Origin: Aselliscus stoliczkanus
Taxonomy: Eukaryota > Chordata > Mammalia > Chiroptera > Hipposideridae
DNA length: 64,000 bases
Reading direction: 5' to 3'
Assembly (NCBI GenBank): GCA_033961575.1
Contig: CM066727.1
Coordinates: 121,012,434 to 121,076,433, forward strand
Shown here one piece after another: positions 25,012 to 37,570 of the stretch; the stretch's first letter is position 1, and every line of letters starts with the position of its first letter. The notes beneath the pieces are model-generated. The model was not told the origin of the DNA and ran no database searches. It worked only from the letters and a program-made list of their open reading frames with translations. Made by a program: the position numbers and the translations under genes.

Positions 25012-27391
25012 GTAAGCGCTGTTTTAACTATAGCACTGGGGATGCCGACTGTTTGGGACAGTATTTATTGTAACAGGAACAGAAAAAATTCCAGAGCAAC
25101 GTTGCCAATTGCTATTCAGCAGCATATCCATAGTTTTGAACTTAACTTTTACACTTTGCTGAACATGTTTTCCATGATTTATGGATTTGAGATAAACTTT
25201 ATACAGTATATGCTGTATTACTTGGCAAAGGAAGTTATAAAACATTTCAGGGTTGGAATAAGAAAATATTTAAACCAGACAGTGAAAATGCATGGCAATC
25301 AAAATATTTGTTATTTCATGCTAATTAGTTGTACAGGTTAGTATTGTCAGAACTTAATTTTGCAGGAAAAAAGGGCCTTTCAATCAGCAAAGTATTTTGT
25401 CATACATATATTGTTATAGTTTGTTACCATTTGCCACAAACATTTTATGTTGTTATAAAATGTGACCTAAAGGACTTAGACCCTCTTATTTCTATTTTAT
25501 TAATGTTAAAGATTTCTTTTTGGATGTATTCCTTAATGAACATGTTTTGATGAAATTCTGGGAAACATGTTTTACTTTGTGAAAATGCATTTCCTCCATA
25601 ACCACAGGTATTTGAAAAAACTGGGGGGAAAGTAAATAAAGTGTACTTATGCTTCATAGTGGAGTCATTATATGGCTACAAACTCCCTTTGAATTCAGAG
25701 CCCTGGTTTTTATTCTGCCAAAAAATATGGAAGTGGTTTTTTTCATTACTCTTCAGTACTCACATTAAGTTACCAAGGTCTATTTTAGTGTAAACTGTAT
25801 TAAAAAGAGATGGAAGCTTATTAGTGAAGCAAGACAAACCTTTACAACATGAATACAACTGTAACTTACATAAAATCCTTGCTGTGTAATTGTTCTCATG
25901 GCCAAGTCCTGTCAACTACATTAAATGACTCCATCATTATCTTAGGGAAAAATTTACTAAGAATCTGGTTACAGACTACATTGTGTTAGCTGTTAGAGTT
26001 TCTAACACCACTTTTTAGTGTTTTAACTGCTAAAATGAAGAGCCTTATAATTCCAAGTTAAAGCAGAGATGTTTAAACTTCCTGATTCTCAAAATTTTAC
26101 TTATCCCAACCTACCCAGATCTAAAAGCTTATACCATATTTCTCAGAGGAAGATATACTGCCTAATGATATCTATTGGAATATGGACCCAGATTTCCCTC
26201 TCAGGGTTACCAACTTCTCCTCAGCCATAACCCTTCACTCCAAAAAGTTCAACTCTATGTTCTATTACTTTTACCTAAATATCTGGCTCTCTACCTCACA
26301 AGCAATTACACTGTAGTTTATTGAACCTCACCTTAGAAAGTGTTCATATGAGATCAGTGTTACAAATTGTTTTTAATTTATATTCTCAATTTTATCCTTT
26401 CCTCCATGACTCCTAATGCCAGTGTTAAATACAGCCTTTCCTCAATGCCCTGCTCTCCCACCTGTATCCTGTAAGAGTAGTAAAATCTAGATACATGAAC
26501 CATGCCTTCTTCAATTTTGGCATGAAGAAGGTAGAGAACTTCTGAGTTATTGACAGAAAGGAAACCTTTAAATTCAAAACTTGGAAAAGAATATCTTTAT
26601 CAGTTGAATTTCTTCATGGGTTTAAAAATTTTTAGAATTTGTGATATTTTCCTGATGAATAAACATTTGTTTTACTAAACCTTACATTCTAAATATCAAC
26701 TTCAGAACACAGTTTTGTTATGTGCCTAAAAGTATGAAATGTTAAACAAAAGTTGAAATAATGTTCACACACACACACCCCCACCAAGAATTCTGTTCCT
26801 CTTCTTCAGAATCACCAACAATAACTAGACATTTTTAAAGGAATGTACTCCCCCTTCCTCTCCCCCGCCCACACACACACTCATAAGAACAGCTTTCCTC
26901 CAGGCGGAAACCACAGGCTGCCCATGTTCCCAGTAAGGGTCTTCTTAATGAGACACTTTAATGATGTTGAATGGCAGGGTAGAGAGGACAATTTACAATT
27001 GTCTTCTCATTTTCTTTTTTTATGGTTTTGAAAAGTGTCCTGAAGCAGTTTTCTAATGTGGTGGTCAATAGACACCTTCCATAAACCTCTTGCAGGAGGC
27101 ATTTAAAGAAGGAAGGATTTGGGAGAGGCTGACTCGAAAGGTTAGGCTTGGCTCACCCAGAAGGGGGCGCATGTGTACGCAATGTAACTCGGAACCTGTA
27201 CCATCCCAAGAGTTGTAAACAAACATCCTTAGACGCATACTTAAATAAAAATTAAAAATACATCATTAGACGCACGAAAAAAAGCACTATAAAAGAAAAT
27301 ACACATTTTTTAATGAATGTAACATTGTCAGTCGAACATCCTTTTCCTGAAAGTGCACTATTTTATAATACTATGTCTCCACTTTATTTAG
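25012..27391 (+). other. LUM: LUM intron 1
   Basis: A 2,380-base intron in the 5'UTR, from GTAAGC to an acceptor ending 'ctttatttag' at 27391. I see no clear young repeat in it. There is a short (CA)-rich patch near 26765-26780 and another near 26868-26880. The short open frames inside it show no similarity to a protein I recognise and are not supported as exons. Confidence 0.75.
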
Positions 27392-28278
27392 GATTCAAAG
27401 CATTGGGCAAAAAATGAATCTGGGTGCCTTCACTCTCCTCTTGGCACTGATCGGTGGTGCCAGCAGCCAGTACTACTATGATTACGATTTCCCCCTATCG
27501 ATTTATGGTCGATCATCACCAAATTGCGCACCAGAATGTAACTGCCCGGAAAGTTTTCCAACGGCCATGTACTGCGATGAGATGAAATTGAAAAGTGTGC
27601 CAGTGGTGCCCTCTGGAATCAAGTACCTTTACCTTAGGAATAACCAGATTGACCATATCGATGAAAAGGCCTTTGAAAATGTAACTGATCTGCAGTGGCT
27701 CATTCTAGATCATAACCTCCTAGAAAATTCCAAGATAAAAGGAAAAATCTTCTCTAAACTTAAACACCTGAAGAAGCTGCATATAAATTACAACAACCTG
27801 ACTGAATCTGTGGGCCCACTTCCCAAATCTCTGGAGGACCTGCAGCTTACTAATAACAAGATCAGGAAGCTCGGCTCCTTCGAAGGACTGGTAAACCTGA
27901 CCTTCATCCATCTTCAACACAATCAACTGAAAGATGATGGCATCTCAGGTGCTTTTAAGGGTCTGAAGTCACTCGAATACCTTGACCTGAGCTTCAATCA
28001 GATGACCAAGCTGCCTTCGGGTCTCCCAGTATCTCTACTAACTCTCTACTTAGACAACAATAAGATCAGCAACATCCCTGATGAGTATTTCAAGCGTTTT
28101 AAGGGACTGCAGTATTTGCGTTTATCTCATAATGAACTGGCTGATAGTGGAATACCTGGAAATTCTTTTAACATATCATCCCTGCTTGAGCTGGATCTCT
28201 CCTACAACAAGCTCAAAAGCATACCGACTGTCAACGAAAACCTTGAAAACTATTATCTGGAGGTCAATAAACTTGAAA
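27392..28278 (+). other. LUM: LUM exon 2
   Basis: Starts after the acceptor AG at 27390-27391 and ends before the donor GTAAGT at 28279 (GAAA|GTAAGT). It carries 22 bases of 5'UTR and codons 1-288 plus the first base of codon 289. As in other class II SLRP genes, one large exon encodes the signal peptide, the Cys cluster and nearly all LRRs. Reading through the donor would add two residues (Ser-Lys) and then hit TAG at 28284-28286. Confidence 0.93.
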
Positions 28279-30929
28279 GTAAGTAGAAAGCTGTGTCCGT
28301 ATTTAACTGATGCATCCTCAAGTGTTTAAATGCATAAAATGTACAACACAAATGTTGCACCTGGTTCCATTAAAACATGAATTAAAAGGCCAACAAAATA
28401 TCCCTCTAACTGAAATGTAGAAGAATTCTAGCTCAGTTATTTTTCCAATATCTGGCCATTCTTTGAAGTGAACAGATAAGAAACTATTAAGATCATAGCA
28501 TTTACACACTGATTTCTTCAAATTTAATATCCTGGACTAATGAATCCTCCTGTGTTATGCCTGATACGTATCTATTATTATTAGCCTCCTTCCTGACTTA
28601 CATTTGTGACCTACATTTATTTCTTGGCAATATTTAGCTGAGGGAGAAACAAACAAGTCCAGAAGAAGCACAACTTCAGAGGCTGCCAAGCCTCCCTCCT
28701 ACCTAACCCCAGAGCAGCCTGTATGTTCTCATGCTTTTCTCTGACATCTTTACTTGGGCCTTAACATATTACTTACTCTGCTATCATGGCCACAGTGTGT
28801 GTCTGTTATCCCTATTGCAAAGTGTGTGGCTACACAGTGTTCTTATGAAGACTGTGAGGAAAATTAAGGAAGGAAGAAATATGATAAGGATTTGGATCAC
28901 ATTTAAAATATTATTACAGAGCTCCTTTTTTTATACATACTCTTCACCCCATTTGATTTTTCCAGTTTTTCCTTCCTTTCTCTTGCTGCTAGAGTTTATT
29001 TTTCATTTATCTTCTGGGTGGGAGCTTGACCTGATCTACATGGACTGTTTATGCACTCTCCTTGTCTTCTGGACATTTTTCAATTTAAGCAGTACAGATT
29101 CAGGTGGGAAATTGATGTTTACCATTCCCCACCTTACTCTTTAACAGACCTTGGCAGAAGAGAAACCTATGATTCTTGGATAACTTTTTAAATGAAAAGT
29201 CAGTTGGGAGACACTGATTCACGCATACAACTATTATATCTGCAAAATAACCTATTGCAATTGAGCATCTTTATGCTGTGAAAGTCAGTTCTGTTGTCAT
29301 ACTGGATGAGAATACTGACATTCCTATCTGAAAAATTACAGTGTGCCTTATTAATATGATACTTTGCATTCTACAACAGTTTCTTGTAACTCCTAGTAAG
29401 GTTAGGGCATTCTCATGAGAGAAACAGTGATTGCCAACTTCAAAATGCCACATGGTCTTTCTAGTCTCTGGAAAACTGACTTGTCATACAATTCACAGTC
29501 AGGCTATCAGAGCTGAACCTCAGTTGTTTCCAATGGAAAACTCACTATCTGGCAATATATGTTGCCACATTACAAACGTTTGTGGTTAGGAGGAAGGCTA
29601 ATCAGACTGGCCAAAATGTTGATGGGAGTTAAGGTGTTTGAGGCCTGAAGATATCCTGTTGGATATGATAGGTGAAGATCAGCAGCAGCAGGAACAGGGC
29701 TATGGTCTTCTATGAGATAAGAAAGGGGAGAGATACAGGAGACTTGGGAGGTATAAAGATCAGTGAAAGAAGGAGGAGCCAATGTGGAAGATGGGAAAGG
29801 TGGTCGATGGGAGAAATGCCAAAGTCACTCAGTGCCACGTTGAGATTGAACCTACAGTACCCAGCACATATGGTCATTTGGAAATGAGTAGTTACCTTTC
29901 TTCCTTTCTTATCCTTGACATTCAGGTATATGCATTTCAGGTAGGTATTCTTGTCATTTGACTTTGCACATATGTCTTCAATTTAGTTTATTTTGCCACA
30001 TAAGAATTATACATACCAATTGTCCACATTCTCTTAGATAAAAGAGCCCCTTATTGTTTCTCTACCATTTAGAAATTTATAGCCAAAAACTATTTCTCAT
30101 ATTTCAAACTTGCAATGTGAAACATTAGCTTAATCACAGATATACCTAATGTAAAGTAATTTGGGAAAGAGAACAAAATTAAAAGGACACCAATAATTAT
30201 TTAGTGCATATTAGTAGTTAGCATTCTATGAAGTTCTTTACATCTCTTAATTAATTTAATCTTCCTGCAACACGTTGTGAAAGATATGTTATATCTAACA
30301 AGATAAGATGAAAGTTTCAAAGTCATCCATCTGGTAAATGACAGATGTAAAAAAACTAAGAGGTAAAAAAATATATAGACCTAAGTCCATGTTTATTCCA
30401 TTGTTCCAGACTAGACTAAACATTTCAAAAAATTTCTTAGATAATATGATACACTGATACATTTATCAAATGTATTTCTAAAATCATGTCTTTCTAAATC
30501 AAGAACTTAGAATACTAATAATTATTGTTCTTTGAAAAAAACCATTGAATATCCTGATCCACCATAATTGTTTTTATTAAATATTACTGTGTCATTTGGT
30601 AGCCTGAAATATTTCTGTTGTAGTTCCAAATTAATAGATATACATCAAATAAATTACTTTTTTTCTAATGAAAGAAGTCATATTAGGTATTATTATGGAC
30701 AGGAGGAACTTTTAATGATTGTTTCAAGCCCATGTAATGAAAACAATTACAGTTTTCTATTCTTTAATTTCCAGAGTTTGAAGTAAAGAGTTTCTGTAAG
30801 ATACTGGGACCATTATCCTACTCCAAGATCAAGCACTTGCGTTTGGATGGTAATAACATCACCCAGACCAGTCTGCCACCTGATATGTATGAATGTCTAC
30901 GTGTAGCAAATGAAATCACTGTTAATTAA
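27414..30929 (+). CDS. LUM: Lumican, complete (join 27414-28278, 30775-30929)
   Basis: Secreted class II small leucine-rich proteoglycan. It binds collagen fibrils in the extracellular matrix, controls fibril spacing and carries keratan sulfate in cornea. The coding parts are 865 + 155 bases, giving 339 aa and TAA at 30927; human lumican is 338 aa. Seen in the protein: signal peptide about 1-18; mature Gln19 followed by a Tyr/Asp-rich stretch (Y20, Y21, Y22, Y24; known sulfation region in the family); Cys cluster C38-x3-C42-x-C44-x9-C54; a run of LxxLxLxxNxL repeats from about residue 67 to the end; C296 and C329, the C-terminal disulfide pair. N-glycosylation sequons are at N89, N128, N161 and N253, matching the known four keratan-sulfate/N-glycan sites, with an extra one at N316. 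The intron is phase 1, splitting Lys289 (a|ag). The start has A at -3 and is followed directly by the signal peptide. One more Tyr than human explains the extra residue. No frameshift or stop is seen, so it is presumably functional. Confidence 0.97.
28279..30774 (+). other. LUM: LUM intron 2
   Basis: A 2,496-base phase-1 intron, GTAAGT to 'tttaatttccag'. It holds one MIR-like fragment (about 30190-30340) and otherwise unassigned sequence. The open frames within it (for example 28731-29144) look like chance frames with no recognisable domains. Confidence 0.9.
30190..30340 (+). mobile_element. MIR SINE fragment in LUM intron 2
   Basis: 'ttctttacatctcttaatta', 'atttaatcttcctgcaacac' and 'tcatccatctggtaaatgac' are MIR-like and diverged. 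Confidence 0.5.
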
Positions 30930-31577
30930 TATCTGCTCATTTCAATTATATTGAGGCATACCCTGGAGCAACATTTTATGGTTATGTTTTTCTGTGTATG
31001 TCAGTATTCATAGTCTTCATTTTTTTGTTGCTCATTATTCCATGAATTTTAAATTCTGAGATAAAATGTTTTGTAAACATTTTACTGTTTTTTTAAATAG
31101 AAAAGATGAAAGGCAGGCCTATTTCATCATGAGCAGACACACACAGACAACAAAATTAATCCTTTATTTGTAAATTTAGTGTTTTCTAATCTCTCCTGCC
31201 CAATGATGTGCAAAGCCTTTTACTGGTTACAGCAAAGTCAGCCGAGTTTTATAATTCTTAAATTTTAATGTACCCAAAAGCATGGACTACATACATATGG
31301 ATGTTTACTGTCTTGAACCAAATTATCTTAATATGTTCAAATTTGTTTATCTGAAAAATAGCTGGTAAATTTTGAGACTAGTGGTTTTGCAAAATACTAA
31401 GCAAAATTCATGAAGCCAAGTACATTTAAAGCAGAATTTATAGATTAAGATTTTATATAGTTACCTAGAGAAACTTTTCTTTTCTAGAATTATTTTTCAC
31501 TTTAATTCTATTTTTATTATTATTGCACGTTATGTTTAACAAGCTAATAGAAAAATAAAACATAGCAAATGGCATCG
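30775..31577 (+). other. LUM: LUM exon 3: C-terminal coding part and 3'UTR
   Basis: Codes for Lys289-Asn339, including the last LRRs and the C296/C329 cysteine loop typical of SLRP ends, then about 650 bases of 3'UTR. The UTR keeps blocks I recognise from human LUM (for example 'aaagatgaaaggcaggcc' near 31101). The polyadenylation signal AATAAA at 31554-31559 is followed by 'acatagcaaatggcatc', so cleavage near 31575-31580 is likely; that end is approximate. Confidence 0.85.
31554..31559 (+). terminator. LUM: LUM polyadenylation signal AATAAA
   Basis: A canonical hexamer in the context 'agaaaaataaaacatagc', about 625 bases after the stop and in the same relative place as the recalled human signal. 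Other AATAAA-like hexamers exist further on, but they sit in or beyond the Tigger2 element. Confidence 0.7.
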
Positions 31578-31644
31578 CTGTGTTTGACTTCTTGTGAAAT
31601 TCGTATTTCTCATATACAAAATAGATCTCTGTGCCACATGACAC

Positions 31645-32515
31645 TTCAGACAATGATGGACTGTATTTACAAGGGTGGTCCCATAAGGTTACAATGGAGC
31701 TGAAAAATTCTTATCACCTAGTGATGTCATACCAATTATAACATCATAGCACAAAGTATTACTCACCTGTCTATGATGATGCTCTAGTAAATAAACCTAA
31801 CATACTGCCAGGCATTCAAGTATGAAAGTATATAACACACAATTATGTGTAGTACGTAATACTTGATAATGATAACAAATACCTACATTATTGGTTTATG
31901 TATTTACTATACTCTACTTCTTATCATTATTTTACAGCGTATTTTTTCTACTTATAAAAACATAAGTTTGCTGTAAAACAGTGTTCCCTGTTACCCAGCA
32001 GCAGCCTCATACATCTTGTGTTTATATCTCTTGATTGCGTTATTATTTCTTGTGCTTGATTTAATTTTGTGTTTTATAATTTGGTGTAGCCTAAGAGTAC
32101 AGTGTTTATAAAGTCTACAGTAGTGTACAGTCATGTCCTAGGCTTTCATATTCACTTACCACTCACTCATCCAGGGCAACTTCCAGTCCTGCAGACTCCA
32201 TTCATGGTAAGTGCTCTGTACAAATGTACCATTTTTAAAAATCTTTTATACTACATTTTTACTGTAGCTTTTCTATGTTTAAATACACAAATACTTACCA
32301 TTGTGTTACAATTGCCTTGAGTATTCAGTACAGTACCATGCTGACACAGGTTTGTAGCCTAGGACCAATAGGCTATACCACACATCCCAAGTGTGTAGTG
32401 GGCTGAACCATCTAGGTTTGTGTAAGTATACTCTATGATGTTCACAGAACAACAAAATCACCTAAGAACACAGTTCTCAGAACATATCTCTGTTAAGTGG
32501 TGCGTGGCCACAATA
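31645..32515. mobile_element. Tigger2/MER2-type DNA transposon, internally deleted
   Basis: Both ends match remembered Tigger2/MER2 sequence. The left part runs 'ggtggtcccataaggtta' (about 31675), then 'ggagctgaaaaattctta'. The right part contains 'gtcctaggctttcata', 'ccaggtttgtag..ctaggaccaataggctatacca' and ends 'ttctcagaacatatctctgttaag'. About 870 bases remain and no intact transposase is present. It begins about 70 bases after the LUM poly(A) site, so it marks the boundary of conserved 3' sequence. This is an old pan-placental family and not lineage-informative. Confidence 0.8.
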
Positions 32516-32689
32516 GATTAGAATTCAAAAAAAGTATCTCTAGCCTGCAATATTTTACTTATGATAAATAGAATTTTCCACTCAACAAATTGTCTTCTTC
32601 TAGTATCCACTTGCAAAAAACACATCCTACAATATGTACTTAAAAGTGTATAGATCCAAGTTCCAATTTATGGGGGTGGGGTTCGTCAT

Positions 32690-33470
32690 TCTTTGGGCAT
32701 TAAATGGTTGTCTCAGTTCACTTAGTTCAACTCAGTTCCAAAACCATCACTCTGGAAATGTATCAGATTCCACAGGTTAAGCGTTCAGTCCTATAAGACT
32801 GCCCCACCTTCCTCAGATGCCAGTAGCAATCCCAGAACATTACCAGTACTTCTGACCAACTGGCTATACATTAGAAGTCTGCAAGACCCCCTCCTTGGCT
32901 TTGATTAATATGCTAGAGCAGGTTACAGAACTCAGGAAATCATTTACTCACTAGATTACCAATTCATTATAAAAGGATATAATGCAGGAACAGCCAAATG
33001 GAAGAGATGCATAGAGCGAGGTATGCGGAAAGAGCACAGAGCATCCATGCCCCCTCAGGGTGTGTCTCTCTCCTAGAATCTCCACATGTTCACCAACCTG
33101 AAAGCTCTCCAAACTGAATGTTGTCCTTTTGGGGTTTCATGGAGGTTTCATTATTACATAGAAATGATTTGTGAAATCATTGGCCACTGACAATTGAAAT
33201 CAATCTCCAGCTCCTCTCCTCTCCCAGAGGTGGAGGTATGGAGGACCAAAAGTTCCAACTCTCTAATCACAGGTTGGTTCTCCTGGTAACCAGGCCAACT
33301 ATCCTGAGGTTACCTAAGGGCTTTCCAAAAGCCATCCTATTAACATAACAAAAGATACCTTTATCTCTCTCATCACAGAAAATTCCAAGGGTTTTTGGAG
33401 CTGTGAGCCAGGAAATATGGACAAAGACCAAACTTATATGAAAAACATATTTTGGTCATCTGAATGAGTA
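32690..33470. mobile_element. Ancient interspersed repeat, probably LTR class
   Basis: The blocks 'gaaatcattggccactgac', 'aatcaatctccagctcctct', 'aaagttccaactctctaatc', 'attaacataacaaaagatac' and 'aattccaagggtttttggag' are familiar as a widespread mammalian repeat. I cannot name the subfamily with confidence; an ERVL/MaLR-related LTR is my best guess. Confidence 0.45.
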
Positions 33471-36469
33471 AATATATAAGTATATTCCTTATAAGGTACA
33501 ATGCTGCAGTATTTAAATCTTACAAGTTTCTTGATTATTTACTGTTATTCCCATTCCTGTTGTTTTTACTGGTTCATATGCAATGGTATTCAATTAAATA
33601 AGAAGAGGCTAAGATCTCAGCAATCGCTGAGCAAAAATGGTGAATAACTCCCAAGACTGAAAATGTTAAATGTATATAAGTTTCTGAAAATTAGACTTAA
33701 AAAAATCAATTTACCTTGAAGCCAATACATTTGTAACATAGGGTTAGATGTTATAATCCAGTAATAACAGCTTTCAGCTTCCTATATTATGGATATCCAT
33801 GATTCTATGGGAAATAAGAGGGCATATCATTAATAAAAATAAATTCTACTTTATCTAGTTAACAATAAAGAATACATTTGGAGCCACTGTTCAGTTAAAA
33901 ATACTCTCATCTCATATGAGCACATGCATGGTCTCAAGCGTTATCTAAAACAAAGGAAACATCTTTCCCAAATGTATGTTTTAATAGAATATTTTTAGTG
34001 AATTTTGTCTTATGGTAAAATGGCCTATTATCCATCATCAATTAAGACACAGTTGGCTGGAATTTATGTGAGATGTACATTACATTAGGTACACAGTATA
34101 TTTTAGATTGTCATATCTTTTCTACATAAAGGTAAGATTCCTGAGCTGTGAAAGCACTCTCAGGCCATTTCTTGATATGAAATTCAAATCTATTTTTTCT
34201 CAATGAAACAGTAATATAAAAGAAAGAAAATACATTAGAAGGAATGTTGTAGACTTAAATGAGCTTTTTTCTGTGTATCACTTTGGGAAAACATCTTTTC
34301 AGCTGACAGTCTACATCTTTTATTTATCTCTGTTCATAGTCATGTTGCTCTTCAGCCTAAAAAGCAAGATTATAACTTTTGAAACAGCAATTCCCTTTGT
34401 AGTTAAGGTTGATAGACAAAGACCAAATTCAGCACAAAATGCCACTTCCTTATAGAAGCCCTGGGGAAAGCTCTAGTTAATCCTGTTATGGGATACCTCC
34501 CCTTTCTAGAGGGCAGACCTCATCTTTCCAGGGAGGAGCTAGAGAGTAGATGCTTCCTGCTTTCTCCACACACTGTCACAGCCCCAGTGAAGGAAGAACA
34601 CATGGAGACTCCTTTATCTTCTGGGCCCTCACCCCCAGTTAGGATAGTGTTTTCCAAATTTCAACTGTGTAATTAGCATATTGGAATGCTTTTTAAAATG
34701 CAGATTACCAGACACAATGCCCAGATATACAGACCCACTAAGGTATGCAATGTAGGATTCTACATTTTCAAAGAGCATCATTGGTGATGCTTATACTAGT
34801 GGTGAGTGACACACATCTTTCAAAACCCTGACTTAGTGTGAACACTATAATCAAGCTGCTGAAATCCCCAGCAATTAAAAAGCAGAAGAGTCCTTTTCTC
34901 TAAAGAAGCAGAACAGAAGGAAGACTGCTGTTTGCAAGATACATACATGAAAATAAATACCACTTGTTTTCATATTCTAACTTATTTAAGCTCTCTAACC
35001 CTCCATTTATTCACCTGTAAGCAAGGATTAAAAGATGGTCATTTCCTAGAGATACTAGGAGACACTTCTCCCACTCAATTGACTCCCAAGTTGCTTTATA
35101 GATCCTCCTTGCCAGCCAAGCTCCTTTTCTCATCAGTAATCCAACTGGTACTTTATCATGAGAGATAGCTTAGGATTCACTTTGATTGAATTTTCAAGGA
35201 GGTAACTAGGAAAAGTGGTTAACAGCAGAGTAAATTTAAAACAGGAAGTTGTCTGTGCTGTGTCACAACCAACAGTAATCCTGATTTTGTGTCCTTCTGG
35301 ATAAACATCTGTGTATATAGATTAAAGCAATAATGCATATGGGTTTTTCCTTTTTTAAGATTGATTCACTGGAGACTAAAGTGTAGACTCTGATTTTGGG
35401 TCTACAAATGAAAAAATGAGAAAAGCCCCTTTTTAGTCTTGAGATCTCCATTTGAAAATCAGGGCTAAGTCATGTCTCCATGGGAAGGAGAACTGTGATG
35501 TGCTGCGGCCTTGAGGTGTGTGAGGAATTATCATGCCCTAATAAGTACAAAGACTACAGATGGATGATAGACCACTAAATGAGCCAGAGGAATGTTGATT
35601 TCTTGGTTAAAAGTTCTCCAACTGGTAATAACTGTTTTTAGAAATATTGGAGAGGTTAAAAAGTTGGTTTTACAAAGACCTTTTTTTTTTTTTTGCTTGT
35701 GATCTTCTAAGTATGAGGTTCCAGGTTTTGTTTTTTTGGTTTGTTTTTGTTTTTGTTTTTCTATAGCTGTAATTTTATCATAATGATGGCCTTAGGTTTT
35801 CCTTTGGTTGGGTTTTGCAACTATTATAAATACCTGCTTAACATTTTATTTACAAGTAAAAGAAAATGCTCATTTCATTTAAAGTGAACTCTAAAAGAAC
35901 TTTACTACAAGAATTAAAATGTGTGTAAAATAACAATAAAAGTTAACAGATTTTTTTTATAACATAAGTATATGAAATAAATAGAAATAGATTTTAAAAA
36001 TATTTAGATGGTTATATTTATTCACTTATGCAATCCATCAACTTTTATTTCCTAATAAGGTATAAGAAATTGAACACAGTAGAGGCAGGGAAAGTAGAAA
36101 TTTAGGCAACTATGAGTGAGGTCTCATGCATCTGTATCTCACTTTGATAGCCCTAGATTTCACTTCTGCTTTGTAGTGGCACCTCTCTCACATTTTAGTT
36201 GGCCCAAAGAGTACCACCTACATGTGTGTCTTATTCCCTAAAAATGAACCTGCTATTCTAAAAAGAGAATACATTCTATGTTATAAAAAAATATTCAAGA
36301 GCCTTAGCTACCTTGCCTCTGAATGTTATCTCAAATAAACCCTTCTCTAATCACACAGCCACTGCTTTATTCTAAGATTTGCTCAATTTTCATCTAGATT
36401 TCTGAAGATTATCATGTTTTGCCTTACTTCATCATCCACAATGTTACTGGAGTGAGTTTTCTAATATAT
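33470..36469. other. Intergenic, little recognised
   Basis: One MER5-like fragment (34650-34830) and poly-T/(gttttt) low complexity near 35680-35760. No coding signal. Confidence 0.55.
34650..34830. mobile_element. MER5-like hAT-Charlie fragment
   Basis: 'aactgtgtaattagcatatt', 'ggaatgctttttaaaatgca', 'gattaccagacacaatgccc' and 'cattggtgatgcttatacta' follow the MER5A course. Confidence 0.6.
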
Positions 36470-36830
36470 AAATCTGGTCCTTTATTATTCACCTGTTTAA
36501 AACTATTCAGCAATGCCCCATTATTTACAGGTATGATTCAGACTCTTCAATGTAACATACAAGGCACCCCAGAATATTAAAGGCCTTCTGCAGTCTTGTC
36601 TTTGGTCATCTTTAGAGCCTCATCTCTTATCAGGCCTTGCCTGGCCCCACCATGCACTATCTGAAATCACTTGATATTGCCACCATACTTACCAGTTTGC
36701 AGCTGATTGTGATCGAGTGTGTATGAAAATTCTTTCTTCCTGGAATCTCTTTATGCTTCTTTCACTTGGGAACACCTACCCATCTTTCAAGACTTATCTT
36801 AAGCTTTGCCATAATTTCTTCTGAATATTT
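36470..36830 (+). mobile_element. L2 LINE 3' fragment
   Basis: 'tctggtcctttattattcac', 'tttaaaactattcagcaatg', 'acatacaaggcaccccagaa', 'cttcctggaatctctttatg', 'catctttcaagacttatctt': canonical L2 order, diverged. It is followed at once by the 79-bp MITE. Confidence 0.65.
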
Positions 36831-36868
36831 TCAGATAAAATTCAATCTTTTAAATCACAGAAATAATA

Positions 36869-36947
36869 TTGGGTTGTCAGAAAAGTCATGACATGTATTT
36901 TCTGCTTTTTGTTGAAAAAATGCTTCTTGACTTTTCCAACAACCTAA
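36869..36947. mobile_element. 79-bp palindromic mariner MITE
   Basis: Left arm 'ttgggttgtcagaaaagtca', right arm reversed 'ttaggttgttggaaaagtca'. Flanked by TA at 36867-36868 and 36948-36949. Size and structure recall MADE1 (80 bp, Hsmar1-derived), but the arms differ, pointing to another mariner family. The whole element can fold into a hairpin. Confidence 0.8.
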
Positions 36948-37029
36948 TATCATTTATTACAAAAATTCTTTATCAAAATTCTAAGCAAGAATTAACAACT
37001 CTTTTTGTTGTTCCTCCATCTGTAACTTT

Positions 37030-37165
37030 TTTATTAATTTATTAAACAAATACTTATTTAGCTTCTTCTACACTCCAGGAATGGCTTAAGTATTAAGGAT
37101 TCATTAGGGAACAAGACCAAGAAATTCTTCCCTTACCAAAGTTGATATTCATAATGGATATATTG
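37030..37165 (-). mobile_element. L2 LINE 3'-end fragment
   Basis: 'aaacaaatacttatttagct', 'ctacactccaggaatggctt' and 'gattcattagggaacaagac' resemble the reversed L2 end. Short and diverged. Confidence 0.5.
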
Positions 37166-37461
37166 AGTAAACATTAGCAAAAGATCTGGTATGGCTCTAA
37201 TCATATCAAACAAAATACATTTTAAGACAAAATACATTATTAGTAATGAAAAGATTCACAATGTCACAACCTAAAGTTCAATATAACAGAAGAAGTATAA
37301 TAATTTTACATATATTTGCAACTGATGAAATAGTATCAAAATATACATAGAAAATTGATATAACTATAGGAGTAATCTTAAAAAACCTGAGAGCATTGTG
37401 ATAGATTTCAAAACATTCCTTGAAATTATTACTATTCAAGCAGATTAAAAGTCAGCAAAGG

Positions 37462-37570
37462 GGCTGGCCGAGTGGCTCAGTGGTTAAGAACTGGCTTGGG
37501 ACGCCAGCAGCCCCGGTTCAGATCCCACATATGAGGGCCAGTGACACTGCCATCTTTAGAAAAAAAAAAA
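37462..37570 (+). mobile_element. tRNA-derived SINE, short form, inside L1
   Basis: Runs from the 'ggctggccgagtggctcag' head through 'ccccggttcagatcccacat' to 'cagtgacactgcc', then poly-A. The 15-bp duplication aaaagtcagcaaagg is perfect on both sides (37447-37461 and 37571-37585). It interrupts a degraded L1, so it is younger than that L1. Confidence 0.9.

Noticed and set aside
27720..27926. Minus-strand 68-aa frame inside LUM exon 2, and plus-strand frame 28081-28329
   Set aside because: Shadows of the lumican reading frame.
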